Origin: CAYJLF01 sp964371055
GTDB lineage: Bacteria; Eisenbacteria; RBG-16-71-46; CAIMUX01
NCBI GenBank assembly: GCA_964371055.1
Contig: CAYJLF010000012.1
Coordinates: 1-64,000 of the forward strand
Direction: 5' to 3'
DNA: 64,000 bases
Position 1 is the first letter of the stretch, and each line of letters begins with the position of its first letter. Made by a program: the position numbers and the translations under genes. Below the pieces are notes generated by a model that ran no database searches, was not told where the DNA came from, and was given only the letters and a program-made list of their open reading frames with translations. Below are positions 24,733-34,452 of the stretch, piece by piece.

Positions 24733-26160
24733 GTGGCTCTTCCCGTGCCCGGCCTCGATCACGACCTCACGGCAGCTTCGCTCCCGGCGCGTCTCTTCTG
24801 GATTCCTCTCCTCGCGCTCGACCTGATCCTCCTGGTGTTCCTCGCGGAGGCGCACACGATGGCTGGGCTTCTCGTCCTCGCCGGCGCCGCTCTTCTCCTG
24901 ATCGGCCATCCCCCGGCCGCGCTCGCGCTGGGCGCGGCCGGCATGCCCCTCTTCCAGCCGCTGAACCGGGCAACGGGGGAGTTGCGATGGAGCTTTCTTC
25001 TGGGTCTGGCAATCCTCTCCGCGCCGGCTCTGCCGCTGGCCTGGAGTGCGCTCTGGAGCGGGGCCGCCGCCCGGCGGGTCCGTGACGCCCTCGCCTCACC
25101 GGTCCTCCTCTCGGCGCTGGCCTTGGGTCTCGTGCTCTTCCTGGGCCTGCAGTGGACTCCGTCGCCGCTCTACGGATCGGACAAGGCGCAGCTCTACCTC
25201 CTGGTCAACCTCGTTCTGCTCATGGCCGCGCTCGTCTACCTGCGTCGTGACCGGCCGGGGGTTCCCCGCGCCGCGCCGCTCTTCCTTCGGGCGATCGTCT
25301 GGCTGCAGATCGGCATCGCGCTGGCGGCGGTCTGGAACTACGAGACCCACTTCTACATGTGGTGGGGCCGCCTGAAGACGCTGGGGATGAATCCGATCTG
25401 GACCGCGCGGCACGCCGGACTCGGCATCCTTTGCCTGGTCGGGCTCGTCTCGATGAAACGCGCGAGGTGGGTGACGGCCGTTCCGGCGCTCCTGCTCCTC
25501 GGCTGGGTCTTCACCATGGCGGCGTCGCGTGGCCCCACCCTCGCCCTGGCGGTTGCGCTCGGCTTCTGGGCATTCCACGCGCCCCTCGGGGAATGGGAGT
25601 CCGGGCGGCGGCCAGTCGGCCGGCGGCAGGTCGGCCGGCGTCTGGCGCGCGCGGCCCCGGCGATCCTCGTCCTGGTCCTGGCGGCGCTCCCGGGTCTTCT
25701 GCGACAGGGCGAGACGGCGAGCCGCGAGCTGTCCAATCAGGTGCGCCTCCGGTTGCTCGAAGCGGCGCGCGAAGCGCTGGGCGGCGTGAGCTTCTTCGGG
25801 CTGGGCACCGGGGGGTTCACCCACCTCCTCGGGTTGCCGGATCAGCGCTTCTACCCGCACAACATCTTCGTCGAGGTGCTGCTCGAGAACGGCGTGCTCG
25901 GAGCCGCGTTCCTCATCCTCTTCTTCGTGCTCGTCTACCGCGGCTGGCGGCGATGGGGAGCGGAGCTGCAAGCGGCGGGTGAGGTGGGTCCCGAGCAGGC
26001 CCTCTGGCGCGTGAGCGGCGCGGTCTTCGTCTACGCCGTGCTGAATGCGCAGTTCAGCGGCGACATCTGGGTGAACGAGTGGATCTGGCTCTGGGCCGGC
26101 GCGATCGCCGCCTGGTCGCCGCGCGGACGCGGCCGGCGGGGCTCCCCGGCGCCTCTCTAG
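24733..26160 (+). CDS. O-antigen ligase/polymerase-like membrane protein (Wzy/WaaL)
   Basis: A product of 475 residues with about 11-12 membrane helices and a periplasmic loop near residues 290-400 containing GLGTGGFTHLLGLPDQRFYPHNIFVEVLLENG. The H-N-x-F-x-x-x-x-x-E-x-G block is the hallmark of the Wzy_C/WaaL family, which polymerises or transfers polysaccharide units. Start GTG 24733, three bases after the wzz stop; GTG 24745 is possible. Works with the adjacent Wzz-like and Wza-like genes. Confidence 0.85.
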   Translation: MALPVPGLDHDLTAASLPARLFWIPLLALDLILLVFLAEAHTMAGLLVLAGAALLLIGHPPAALALGAAGMPLFQPLNRATGELRWSFLLGLAILSAPALPLAWSALWSGAAARRVRDALASPVLLSALALGLVLFLGLQWTPSPLYGSDKAQLYLLVNLVLLMAALVYLRRDRPGVPRAAPLFLRAIVWLQIGIALAAVWNYETHFYMWWGRLKTLGMNPIWTARHAGLGILCLVGLVSMKRARWVTAVPALLLLGWVFTMAASRGPTLALAVALGFWAFHAPLGEWESGRRPVGRRQVGRRLARAAPAILVLVLAALPGLLRQGETASRELSNQVRLRLLEAAREALGGVSFFGLGTGGFTHLLGLPDQRFYPHNIFVEVLLENGVLGAAFLILFFVLVYRGWRRWGAELQAAGEVGPEQALWRVSGAVFVYAVLNAQFSGDIWVNEWIWLWAGAIAAWSPRGRGRRGSPAPL

Positions 26161-26167
26161 CACGCGG

Positions 26168-27550
26168 TCAGTTGGTCAACGCCACGATCGAGATCAGAAG
26201 CGCGGTCGCCGTCGACAGCGGGGCCAGCCACGAGGTGGCCTTGTAGGCGCGTCGTTCGGGGACCCGGACGGTCGTGCCCACCGGGATCGATTCCACCCGG
26301 TCGACGCGTCCCCTCGTGCCATCAGGCGTTTCCACCCACCACCCGGAGGTGCGGCCGATCTCCGTCGGGCCGCCGACCATGTTCACATAGTCGTGGGCCG
26401 TCAGACCGGGATAGTGCGGGACGCGGCCCGGCACGCGCACGGCCCCGGTCACGTAGATCCACCGGCGTGCATAGGCGATGTCGAGCGTGTCTCCCGCCGA
26501 GAGCGCGGTCTTGCGTCCTTCCTCGCCCGTCAGGTCGAGGTCGATCGGCGCTTGCCCCGCGCGACGCAGCAGGCCGCTCCCCGTCGCGCGATCGGAAAGC
26601 CCGCCCACCTGGTCGAGGAGGAGTCCCGCCGTGTCGCCCGGCCGCACCTCGATCGAAAGGTCGGCCTCCTCGTCGGGACGATCGCCGACGCGCGCCGAGG
26701 CCGGGGTCGAAGCCTGGATCGTCGTTCCGTTGACCGGCCCGCGCAGGCGGACCGCCGCCTGCTGCGCGGGGACCTCGATCGACACGCCCGGTGTCATGGC
26801 CGGGTTCGCTTCCGGATCGGCCCCGAGCGCCCAGCGCAGGAGATCCACCTGCTTCACCAGAGGATCGCCGCCAGCGACCGGTTCCGATCGCAGTCCGATC
26901 CGCCGGACGCTTCCCCCCGGCCGCACCCCGCCAGCCAGATCGAGGACGGTGGAGAGGCGTGTGACGCCGCTCGTCTCGTAGACGCCCGGCCGGCCGACCA
27001 TGCCCGTGACCGAAACCAGGAATCGAGCCGGCGAGAGGAGCCGCAGAGTCACGGTTGCTTTGCCATAGGCCGGGCGGAGGGACGTCCGGACGAGTTCCTC
27101 GGCTTCGCGCAGAGTCAGTCCGGCCACGTGGACCGGTCCCGCCTTCGGCAGCACCAGGTCGCCCTCCGGACTGACGACAAAGATCCACGCGCCGGGCGCG
27201 CCGCCCCAGACGCCGAGGTGGAGCTCGTCGCCGGGGAAGAGGCGATAGCGTTCGGGGTCGATGGGGGCCTCAAGCGGTGTCGTGGGCGTGGTGGGCAGAG
27301 GTTCGCCCACCTCCGTCGATCCGCCCCGCAGACCGCGCAGCGACTCGAGCACCGAGCCTCCCTGGGAGATGCGGCGCGTCTGGGCCGACGCCTCGCCGAC
27401 CGCGGCCGCCGCCAGGAGCAGGAGCACGATGATGACGAACCAGGCCAGCCGGCTCCGCGGCACGCTGCTCATCGTCATCGAGCTCAACGCCATCGGGCTC
27501 GTCGTCATCGAGCTCGTCGTCGTCGAACGCCTCTCTTCGGTCGCACGCAT
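26168..27550 (-). CDS. Polysaccharide export protein (Wza-like, SLBB domains)
   Basis: A product of 460 residues. The N-terminus has an unusual Ser/Thr/Met-rich lead (TTTSSMTTSPMALSSMTMSS) before the signal/anchor helix (about 34-52). A Poly_export domain follows (YRLFPGDELHLGVWG, ISPEGDLVLP-type segment), then SLBB-like domains (FLVSVTGMVGRPGVYE; IYVTGAVRVPGRVPHYPG), and a C-terminal membrane helix. No lipobox Cys is seen, unlike classical Wza. It exports polysaccharide across the outer membrane with Wzz/Wzy encoded convergently. Start ATG 27550, with AGAGAGGA upstream. Confidence 0.85.
   Translation of the reverse strand: MRATEERRSTTTSSMTTSPMALSSMTMSSVPRSRLAWFVIIVLLLLAAAAVGEASAQTRRISQGGSVLESLRGLRGGSTEVGEPLPTTPTTPLEAPIDPERYRLFPGDELHLGVWGGAPGAWIFVVSPEGDLVLPKAGPVHVAGLTLREAEELVRTSLRPAYGKATVTLRLLSPARFLVSVTGMVGRPGVYETSGVTRLSTVLDLAGGVRPGGSVRRIGLRSEPVAGGDPLVKQVDLLRWALGADPEANPAMTPGVSIEVPAQQAAVRLRGPVNGTTIQASTPASARVGDRPDEEADLSIEVRPGDTAGLLLDQVGGLSDRATGSGLLRRAGQAPIDLDLTGEEGRKTALSAGDTLDIAYARRWIYVTGAVRVPGRVPHYPGLTAHDYVNMVGGPTEIGRTSGWWVETPDGTRGRVDRVESIPVGTTVRVPERRAYKATSWLAPLSTATALLISIVALTN
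27475..27530. repeat. Microrepeat inside N-terminus of wza-like gene
   Basis: GTCATCGAGCTC-type 12-15-base units recur three to four times, encoding the Ser/Thr/Met-rich lead. Confidence 0.6.
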
Positions 27551-27578
27551 GGGATCCTCTCTCCCTCTACTCCGTTCG

Positions 27579-28088
27579 TCAGCCCCCGGCTCGCTCCGTC
27601 CGTTCCCGCGTGATCCGCGCGGAGATGAACTCCGCCAGAGGCTCGGCGTCGTCGAGCGGGAACTGCGGCAGCTCCGGATGGACCGCCAGGTCGCTCACGA
27701 CGGCGATGAGCTGTCCGGCCGATAGCGCCGGCTCGGCGGCGTGCGCTCCTCGGACTACCTCGATGCGGTTCCGCCCCTCCCGCTTGAACCCTTCCGTCAG
27801 GACCAGGTCGACCGGACCGAGCCGGCCGAGAAGTTCATCCAGCGGCGTTTCGCCATCGTGCCGGTCGATGATCGCGTAGCGGCCGGGCCCGGAGATACCG
27901 ACGACATCCGCGCCGGCGGCGGCATGGCGATAGGTGTCCTTGCCGGGGTGGTCGATGTCGAACCCCCCGGCGTCGTGCTTGATGACCGCCACCCGCCATC
28001 CGCGGCGCTTCAGCGCCGGGACGAGCTTCTCCAGGTAGGTCGTCTTGCCCGCACCGGATCGCCCCACGATCGAGAACAGCGGCGGCAT
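27579..28088 (-). CDS. mobB: Molybdopterin-guanine dinucleotide biosynthesis protein MobB
   Basis: A product of 169 residues. P-loop GRSGAGKTT, then VIKHDAGGFDIDHPGKDTYRH and a LVLTEGFKREGRNRIEV block, all typical of MobB, the GTP-binding helper of MobA in making the bis-MGD form of molybdenum cofactor. ATG 28088 fits the AAGGGG site better than GTG 28094. It lies upstream of wza by 28 bases on the same strand, an unusual pairing. No other molybdopterin gene is in the window. Confidence 0.9.
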   Translation of the reverse strand: MPPLFSIVGRSGAGKTTYLEKLVPALKRRGWRVAVIKHDAGGFDIDHPGKDTYRHAAAGADVVGISGPGRYAIIDRHDGETPLDELLGRLGPVDLVLTEGFKREGRNRIEVVRGAHAAEPALSAGQLIAVVSDLAVHPELPQFPLDDAEPLAEFISARITRERTERAGG

Positions 28089-28173
28089 CTCCACCCCTTC
28101 CCGGACGCGCCTTCCTGGCCTTCCATCGGCGACCCAGAACCGGATCCGATCGGCATGGTATCACGATTCCGGT

Positions 28174-28202
28174 TTGACCCCCCGGGAGGGGTTTCCTACG
28201 AT
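28174..28202 (+). promoter_or_regulatory. Promoter of lipoprotein/outer-membrane pair
   Basis: TTGACC (28174-28179), a 17-base spacer, and TACGAT (28197-28202); ATG follows at 28254. Confidence 0.7.
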
Positions 28203-28253
28203 CCGGGCGGCCGGGATCCGGCCACGGCGGGCGAGCGCGGAGGAGGCAGCGGA

Positions 28254-29573
28254 ATGCGGAGCAGTGGGCGACGATCGCGACGATGCAACGGGTGGGGCGA
28301 TACCGCCTCGGCAGGCGCCGCCAGGGCGCTCTCGGCCGCCCTTGGGCCTTTGATCCTGGGGCTGGTCCTGGCGGGCTGTTCGCCGGGAGAGAACGAGATC
28401 CTGAACCCCGGCACCAACCGCAGCGGGTTGAGCGCTCCGCCGGAGACCCTCGTCGTGGGCGCTCCGACGGCCGACCGGGAGATGCACGCGATCATCAACC
28501 AGGGCCGGACGGCGGTCCTCCGGGTGGCCCGCACCGATAGCGTCGAGGCGATCGCGTTTCTCCGTTTCTCGGTTCTCCCCGACACTTCGGGCGTGACGCG
28601 AGCCTGGCTTGGCCTCCGCTGGCGCGGCGGTGAGGGAACGAACCTCCACCTCTCGGCCCATCGCGTGGTAGGAGGCGTGGACTGGACCGAGACCGGCACC
28701 ACCGCCCCGACCCCGTCCTTCGCCGAGAGCCTGGCGGTCGAGCCGCTCTCCAGCGCCGCGGTGACGCCGCGCGCCGACTCCACCCTGGAGCGGCGCCTCC
28801 TGGAGATCCCGATGGCGGTCATCAAGGATTGGTTCGAACATCCTTCGGATAACCTCGGGATCGCGCTTCGGATGACGGTGTCCGAGCCCTCGGCGAGCGG
28901 GACGCTCGACTTTCTGGCGCGCGAAGCGGTCTTTCCGGACAGCACCGGGCTCTCCAACCCGCAGCTCGAGTTCTTCCAGGGCGACGCGAGCGCCGCGATC
29001 GTGGCGCCGACCGTCGACACGTGGATCTACCTCGACCGGCGGGTTCCCTCCACCGGGACCGAGACGACGTTGCGGTTGAGCGAGTGGATTCCGACCCGTG
29101 CCGTCCTGCAGTTTCCGATCCTCGACTCTCTGATCGCCCAGCTCGCCGGGGCAAGCCCACGAGACGAGGATACCCGCCGCCTCACGGTCAACCGGGCCAC
29201 GCTGCGCCTGCGCCTGGCCGACTTCAGCGATACCAGCGGGTTCAACCTCGCGGTGCACCGGGCCGACCCGCTGGCGGACGAGGCGATCGAGCCCGACTCC
29301 CTCGATCTCCTCTCCACGCTCACGACCGATATCGATGCCGTGCTCGATCCGGTCCGGGGCGAGGTGCGACTGGAGGTGGGTGGTCTGGTGCGGCAGATGG
29401 CCGAGGGGGCGACGAGCGCCAGCCTGGTGCTGCGCCTGACGGGGGAGGGGAGCGGCTCCGAGCGGCTCGTCATCCACTCGCGCGAGGCGGCGGATTCGCT
29501 CCGCCCGATGCTCGATGTCGTCTTCACGCTGCCGCCGGATCCGCGGTGGGGATCGGAGGAGGTGCAGCCGTGA
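28254..29573 (+). CDS. Lipoprotein of unknown function
   Basis: A product of 439 residues with a lipobox (LVLAGC, Cys about residue 43 after an Arg-rich N-terminus). The rest has two repeated beta-rich halves resembling DNRLRE-type surface modules: SVEAIAFLRFSVLPDTSGVTRA and TRAVLQFPILDSLI. Both halves describe a pattern of Arg-x-x-hydrophobic-x-F. Start ATG 28254 with GGAGGAGG seven bases upstream. Coupled by a four-base overlap to the beta-barrel gene, so the two probably work together at the outer membrane. Confidence 0.7.
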   Translation: MRSSGRRSRRCNGWGDTASAGAARALSAALGPLILGLVLAGCSPGENEILNPGTNRSGLSAPPETLVVGAPTADREMHAIINQGRTAVLRVARTDSVEAIAFLRFSVLPDTSGVTRAWLGLRWRGGEGTNLHLSAHRVVGGVDWTETGTTAPTPSFAESLAVEPLSSAAVTPRADSTLERRLLEIPMAVIKDWFEHPSDNLGIALRMTVSEPSASGTLDFLAREAVFPDSTGLSNPQLEFFQGDASAAIVAPTVDTWIYLDRRVPSTGTETTLRLSEWIPTRAVLQFPILDSLIAQLAGASPRDEDTRRLTVNRATLRLRLADFSDTSGFNLAVHRADPLADEAIEPDSLDLLSTLTTDIDAVLDPVRGEVRLEVGGLVRQMAEGATSASLVLRLTGEGSGSERLVIHSREAADSLRPMLDVVFTLPPDPRWGSEEVQP

Positions 29574-30871
29574 GAACCGATGCCCTTCGGGAGGGTCGTC
29601 CCTGCTCGCGCTCTGTTCGGGCGTGGATCGCGCCCGCCCTCGTCGCCGCCTCGATGCTTGCCATCGCCGTCGCGGCGCCGGTCCGGGCCGAAGAGTCGGT
29701 CTGGGGGATGGAGGGTCTCGGCCGGCCCTTGGCGGAAGTCGATCTCCCGGCCCGCGCCGCCGGCGGTACCGCGATCGCCATCGACGACCCGTTTGCCATG
29801 AGCTGGATCAACCCGGCCGGGATCGCCCACGCGCGCCTGCCGCAGGCCCACGTCGGAGTGGTCGCGCAGGACCGGTGGATCAGCGCAAAGGGGAGCGATC
29901 AGAACAGCCGGAGGCTCGATGTCCGCCTCAGCTCGCTGGCGGCCGTCTTTCCGCTCACGAATCTGCTTCGCGGTGGGATCTCGTACCGCGACCTGACCGA
30001 CGCCACCTACGAGGTCCGGGTTCGACTCAACGACGGGCGCGAGGACCAGCTCGACCGCACGCTGACCGGGCGCGGCGGCGTCAGCGAGCTCTCCGCCGCG
30101 CTCGCCGGGTCGTTCGCCGCGCGCCGGCTGTCGGCCGGGGTCCGGATCGGCCTCGTGCAGGGGACCCTTTCCGACGAGCGGGTGGATCGCTACGCGAGCG
30201 GCGTCTACGGCGGCGGTAAGGACCTGCTGCGGACGCGGGTGCGGAACGGAACGCGGTTCGGCTTCGGCCTGCAGGCCAAGCTGCCGGGCCGGCTCTCGGC
30301 CGGCGCCTGCTGGCGTTCCGAGAGCGAGCTCGACCTGGACAGCCGGTGGTTTCGGAGCGGCGTGGAACTCTGGTCGGAGAAGGCCCAGTTCGATCTTCCT
30401 CCCTCGACCGGACTCGGTCTGGCCTGGCGGGCGACGCCCAGGCTGCGCTTCGCCGCGGATTGGGTCCACGACGCCTGGGGCGGGGTGTCGTCGCTGTCGG
30501 CGGCCGATGGCGCCGCCGGGGCGGATGGCGGAGCGGCCGGCTTCGGGCGGTTCGAGGACACCGATCGGATCAGCATCGGCGTGACACGATTCCCGCCTGA
30601 GTTCGAGGGAAAGACCCCCGTCATGCGGCGTCTCACGTGGCGGGCGGGGTTCTATCGCGCCGAGCTGCCGATTCTGCAGAGGAACGGCGTGCAGCCGACC
30701 GAGTGGGCCTTGACCGGCGGGGTCGGCGTTCCGGTCCAGGTCGATCGCGGGTCGTTCGACCTGCTGCTCGAGGCGGGGAGGACGGGAGACTTAGGGGACG
30801 TCGGGGTCCGGGAGACGTTCTTCCGTCTCGGCGCCGGATACACCTTCGGCCGGTTCGCGACCAGGTTCTGA
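29570..30871 (+). CDS. Outer-membrane beta-barrel protein
   Basis: A product of 433 residues with a signal peptide (about residues 19-41, ending PVRA). Starts at GTG 29570, overlapping the previous stop (GTGA) with GGAGGAGG seven bases upstream. After it come an early segment AIAIDDPFAMSWINPAGIAH, as in FadL/PorV-type barrels (N-P-A-x-x), and alternating beta strands to a terminal aromatic (FATRF). Likely a porin or transporter of the FadL/OmpP1 or PorV type; the substrate is unknown. Confidence 0.7.
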   Translation: MRTDALREGRPCSRSVRAWIAPALVAASMLAIAVAAPVRAEESVWGMEGLGRPLAEVDLPARAAGGTAIAIDDPFAMSWINPAGIAHARLPQAHVGVVAQDRWISAKGSDQNSRRLDVRLSSLAAVFPLTNLLRGGISYRDLTDATYEVRVRLNDGREDQLDRTLTGRGGVSELSAALAGSFAARRLSAGVRIGLVQGTLSDERVDRYASGVYGGGKDLLRTRVRNGTRFGFGLQAKLPGRLSAGACWRSESELDLDSRWFRSGVELWSEKAQFDLPPSTGLGLAWRATPRLRFAADWVHDAWGGVSSLSAADGAAGADGGAAGFGRFEDTDRISIGVTRFPPEFEGKTPVMRRLTWRAGFYRAELPILQRNGVQPTEWALTGGVGVPVQVDRGSFDLLLEAGRTGDLGDVGVRETFFRLGAGYTFGRFATRF

Positions 30872-30884
30872 GCCGGCTCCTCGA

Positions 30885-32348
30885 TCAGACGTCGAGATAG
30901 AGGCCGATCTCCCGCGGGTGGGGGCGTTGACGCACATCGAGCGCCTCCGCCCGCTTCAGTTCACACCAGGATCGGATCATCGCCTCGTCCCAGACGCCTC
31001 CCGCGATCAGGAACTGATAGTCCTTCTCGAGCGCGTCGATCGCCTCATCCAGGCTGAGGGGGAGTTCGCGGATCCGGCGCTGCTCCTCCTCAGGGAGGTT
31101 CGGGTAGGAGATCTCGTACGGTCCGTATCCCTCGACCCGCGGGTCGATCTTCCGGCGGATGCCGTCGAGTCCGGCCATCACCATGCCGGTGAGCGCCAGG
31201 TAGATGTTCCCCGTCGCATCCGACGGGCGGAACTCGATCCGCTTGGTCGCCTCGGTCCGACCCTCGTCGGGAATCCGGATCGCGGCGGTCCGATTGGCGC
31301 GGCCGAAGACGGCGTGGACCGGCGCCTCGAATCCCGGCACCAGCCGCTTGAAGCTGTTGGTGCTGGGATTGGTCAAGGCGAGCAGCGCCGGGCTGTGCTC
31401 GAGGATCCCTCCGATGTAGTGCAGGGCCGTCTCGCTCAGGCCCGCGTATCCACTCTCGTCCCAGAAGAGGTTCTTGTCCCCCTTGAGCAGGGTCTGGTGG
31501 ACGTGCATGCCGCAGCCCGCAGCGTTGTAGAGCGGCTTCGGCATGAAGGTCGCCACCTTGCCGGCCTTGTCTGCCGTGAGGCGGATCAGGTACTTGATCA
31601 GCATCGCCTGGTCGGCCGCCTGGCGCAGCGGGGAGAAGAGGACCTCGATCTCGCACTGGCCGGCGCCGCCCCCTTCATGGTGGTGGTACTTGACCGGAAT
31701 GCCGGCCTGTTCGATGTGCCCCACCATCTCGCTGCGGAGGTTGTAGAGGCGATCGGCGGGCGGCAGGGCATGGTACCCGCCCTTCAGAGGCATGCCGAGG
31801 ACCGGCAGGTCGGTCGTTTCCCGATCCGCCCCCGTGTTCCACGCCCCCTCCACCGAGTCGATGTTGTAGAAGGAGTAGTTCACGTCGCAGGTGTGACGGA
31901 CGAGGTCGAAGATGTAGAACTCGAACTCGGGGCTCATCATCGCGGCGTCGGCCACGCCGGAGGCGCGCAGGAACTCCTCGGCCCGCGCCGCGACCGACCT
32001 CGGATCCTGGCGCATCGGCGCTCCCGTGCGGCCGTCGTGGATGCCGCAGATCATCGAGAGCGTCGGCGCATCCCAGAAAGGATCGAGGAACGCCGTCGCC
32101 GGATCGGGGAGAAGCATCATGTCGCTCGATTCGGTCCGCGCGAAGCCGGGAATGCTCGACCCGTCGAAGGCGACCCCCTCGCGGAAGAGATCCGGCGTCA
32201 GGCGCGAGGCGGGGAGCGTGACGTGGTGCCAGCGGCCCAGCATCCCGCAGAACTTGAGGTCGACGATGGCGATCTCGTGACGGTCCGCCATCTGGAAAAC
32301 TCCGGAGACGGGGTCCGTCATGGCCGAGTTCTGTGGGTTCTTCAGCAT
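30885..32348 (-). CDS. glnA: Glutamine synthetase, type I alpha
   Basis: A product of 487 residues making glutamine from glutamate, ammonia and ATP. Motifs: FDGSSIPGF, SPEFEFYIFD, the HHHEGGGAGQCEIE ATP/ammonia block, the NPSTNSFKRLVPGFEAP flap region, and NRTAAIRIP. The adenylylation motif NLYDLP of the beta type is absent, so control by AMP addition is unlikely; feedback control is more probable. Start ATG 32348 has GGGAGGG six bases upstream; later Met codons are possible. No glnB or glnK is adjacent. Convergent with the barrel gene. Confidence 0.93.
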   Translation of the reverse strand: MLKNPQNSAMTDPVSGVFQMADRHEIAIVDLKFCGMLGRWHHVTLPASRLTPDLFREGVAFDGSSIPGFARTESSDMMLLPDPATAFLDPFWDAPTLSMICGIHDGRTGAPMRQDPRSVAARAEEFLRASGVADAAMMSPEFEFYIFDLVRHTCDVNYSFYNIDSVEGAWNTGADRETTDLPVLGMPLKGGYHALPPADRLYNLRSEMVGHIEQAGIPVKYHHHEGGGAGQCEIEVLFSPLRQAADQAMLIKYLIRLTADKAGKVATFMPKPLYNAAGCGMHVHQTLLKGDKNLFWDESGYAGLSETALHYIGGILEHSPALLALTNPSTNSFKRLVPGFEAPVHAVFGRANRTAAIRIPDEGRTEATKRIEFRPSDATGNIYLALTGMVMAGLDGIRRKIDPRVEGYGPYEISYPNLPEEEQRRIRELPLSLDEAIDALEKDYQFLIAGGVWDEAMIRSWCELKRAEALDVRQRPHPREIGLYLDV

Positions 32349-32592
32349 CTGATGCCCTCCCATCCACCCTTGCCCCGCAAGAGGATGCGGCGAGTATACA
32401 GGCGGCAGAGGCCTTTTCAAGCCGGGACCGGACCATCCGTCGCGAGAGAGGCGGTCGCCCATGGCGGGTGGACCGTCTTCGTGCGATACTGGCGCCGATT
32501 CGGACGAAGCGAGATGCGGGGGCGCCTTGGTTCCGTCCGGGCGCGTCGCCGGCGGCTCGTATTCGCCGGCAATCTCCTCGAGGTGCAAGACG

Positions 32593-34365
32593 ATGAGCCA
32601 GGCTCTCCTTGGTCCCCGCGTCCTGTGGATTCTTTGCCTTCTCCTCGCCTCCGCCGGCTCGGCCGATGCAGGCCAGCTTCGAGTGCGGGTGGCGGACGCC
32701 CGAAGCGACCGGCCGATCTCCGGCGCCTTCGTGCAGGTGGGTGAGGCGCCCGACGAGCCGTTCGCTGACAACTGGGGCTATGCGGGCGCCGACGGACGCA
32801 TCGCCTTCGATGATGCACTCCTGGTCGGTCCGCAGACGATCACGGCCGCCAGTCCCGGCTATGCCGTCCTCACGGTCTTCCGCGCCGCGCTCGACTCGCT
32901 CACGCTTCTTCTCCACGAGGAAGTCGCTGCCTCCGCACTCCCCGAGCCCAAGGCCGAGATCTCCGGCACCGTGACGGGGATCACCACCGAGAGCAACGAC
33001 GGGCAGCTCGACCTGGGAATCGTCTACCCGGCGATCGGTCTGTCCGACATCCTCTCCAGCCGGGTCCTCCCGTTCGAGGTGCCGCCCGATACGGTCAGCT
33101 TTCCCGTCGTGGGCGACCTCGTCATGCCGGGGAATGTGGCCCTCCCGTCGCAGACGGAGTTCTACTTCTTCAACTTCAGCAAGCCCCGCTACCACGTCCT
33201 GGTCGCCGACTCCTCGACTTATGACTTCTGGGTGCTCTCGGGACGCCTCCCCGTGGAGTCGCTGGGGAGCGGCGATCTGCCGCTGAACGACATCGTGATG
33301 CGAAAGATCGGCGCCGAGCGCTCCCGCCCGGTCAAGGGCGACCTGGTCCTCAACCTGGGGAGCGACCTGAGCCTGCAGCGGAGCCTGACCGTCACGGTGC
33401 CGGAGGCGCCCGATGGCGCGGAGGTCTTCGTCGCCGCGGTGGCTGATCTGCCGACGTCGCTCGGGGCGAGGAGCCTCTTCTATGACGCGAAGACGGCCCT
33501 GGCCGACACGCTCGGGTCGTTCCTCCTGGCGGGACGTAACCCGATCGGTGACCTGCTCGACGCGGCGCCGTACGTGGCCGGCTACTATGCCGACAGCTCG
33601 GGCGCGGATCTCTTCCAGGCCGGCCGGGTCGATCGCGCGCCCTTGACCCTGCCCGCTTCGCGCGCGCTCGACCGGTTCTACCTTCTGCCGCGGTTGTCGC
33701 AGATCGGCGACCTGTGGCAGTGGTCCGATGTCGCGGTGCCGGGGCTGACGCCCGCTCCGACCTGGGCGCTCTCTACCTTCCGCCTCGATGCGGTCGTCCC
33801 CGGAGATCCCGGCGTGACGCCACGGACTTTGTGGGAAGTCTGGGTCCCGGCGGACCGGCGGGAGTTCCGCCTCCCGGTGCTGGCCGGAGGTGGTCCGGGC
33901 GGACTGACGGATCCAGGGCAGTCGCCCGAAGACGACCGACTGCTGTGGGACTGCTGGCTGGCCGATCCGGCGGGGGAGATCCGTCAGGTGCTGTCCGACG
34001 CGTTCGGCAGCCTGACTCGCTGGAGCCGGGCCACGATCGAGATCACGCCGCCGATCCTGGACGTCGAAGAGTTCGGGCTCGGGACTCTTCCCGGCCGCGC
34101 CCTGCGCTTTCGCCTCGCTCCCAATCCCGGCCCGCACCCGCGCGACATTCTCTGGGACGGGGCGCCCGACTCCGGGCAGTGGGTGAGCTGGACCGTGGTC
34201 GCTCCCAACGGCCGCCGGCTCTCCACGGGACGCTTCCGGGCCTCAGGCATGGTTCGGGACTCCGGCGCACTCGAAGACGTCGGTCGATTGCCGACGGGCG
34301 TCTACTGGGTTCGCCTGCAGTCAGAGAACCGGTTCGGTTCGATCCCGCTGGTGATTCTCCGGTGA
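32593..34365 (+). CDS. Secreted protein with carboxypeptidase-regulatory-like domain and FlgD-like C-terminus
   Basis: A product of 590 residues. Signal peptide (LWILCLLLASAGSADA), then a domain of the carboxypeptidase-regulatory type (QLRVRVADARSDRPISGAFV ... GADGRIAF). The long centre is unrecognised. The C-terminus has RFRLAPNPGP and ends in LPTGVYWVRLQ...LVILR, the pattern of C-terminal sorting domains linked to type IX-like secretion in the FCB group. Start ATG 32593 with GAGGTG eight bases upstream. Probably surface-attached or released. Confidence 0.75.
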   Translation: MSQALLGPRVLWILCLLLASAGSADAGQLRVRVADARSDRPISGAFVQVGEAPDEPFADNWGYAGADGRIAFDDALLVGPQTITAASPGYAVLTVFRAALDSLTLLLHEEVAASALPEPKAEISGTVTGITTESNDGQLDLGIVYPAIGLSDILSSRVLPFEVPPDTVSFPVVGDLVMPGNVALPSQTEFYFFNFSKPRYHVLVADSSTYDFWVLSGRLPVESLGSGDLPLNDIVMRKIGAERSRPVKGDLVLNLGSDLSLQRSLTVTVPEAPDGAEVFVAAVADLPTSLGARSLFYDAKTALADTLGSFLLAGRNPIGDLLDAAPYVAGYYADSSGADLFQAGRVDRAPLTLPASRALDRFYLLPRLSQIGDLWQWSDVAVPGLTPAPTWALSTFRLDAVVPGDPGVTPRTLWEVWVPADRREFRLPVLAGGGPGGLTDPGQSPEDDRLLWDCWLADPAGEIRQVLSDAFGSLTRWSRATIEITPPILDVEEFGLGTLPGRALRFRLAPNPGPHPRDILWDGAPDSGQWVSWTVVAPNGRRLSTGRFRASGMVRDSGALEDVGRLPTGVYWVRLQSENRFGSIPLVILR

Positions 34366-34389
34366 CCACCCGGAGCAGAGTGTTGTCCT

Positions 34390-34414
34390 GAATCGAGACA
34401 GACTGTCCCGATTC
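34390..34414. repeat. 25-bp imperfect palindrome
   Basis: Arms GAATCG-A-GACAG and CTGTC-C-CGATTC around a single A. The one-base centre fits a dimeric protein site better than an RNA hairpin. Confidence 0.6.
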
Positions 34415-34452
34415 GTCACAAGGGTGACTCCCGCTGGAATTCAGGCCGTCGC

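Noticed and set aside
30918..32744. 608-codon plus-strand frame opposite glnA
   Set aside because: The minus strand encodes glutamine synthetase with all motifs.
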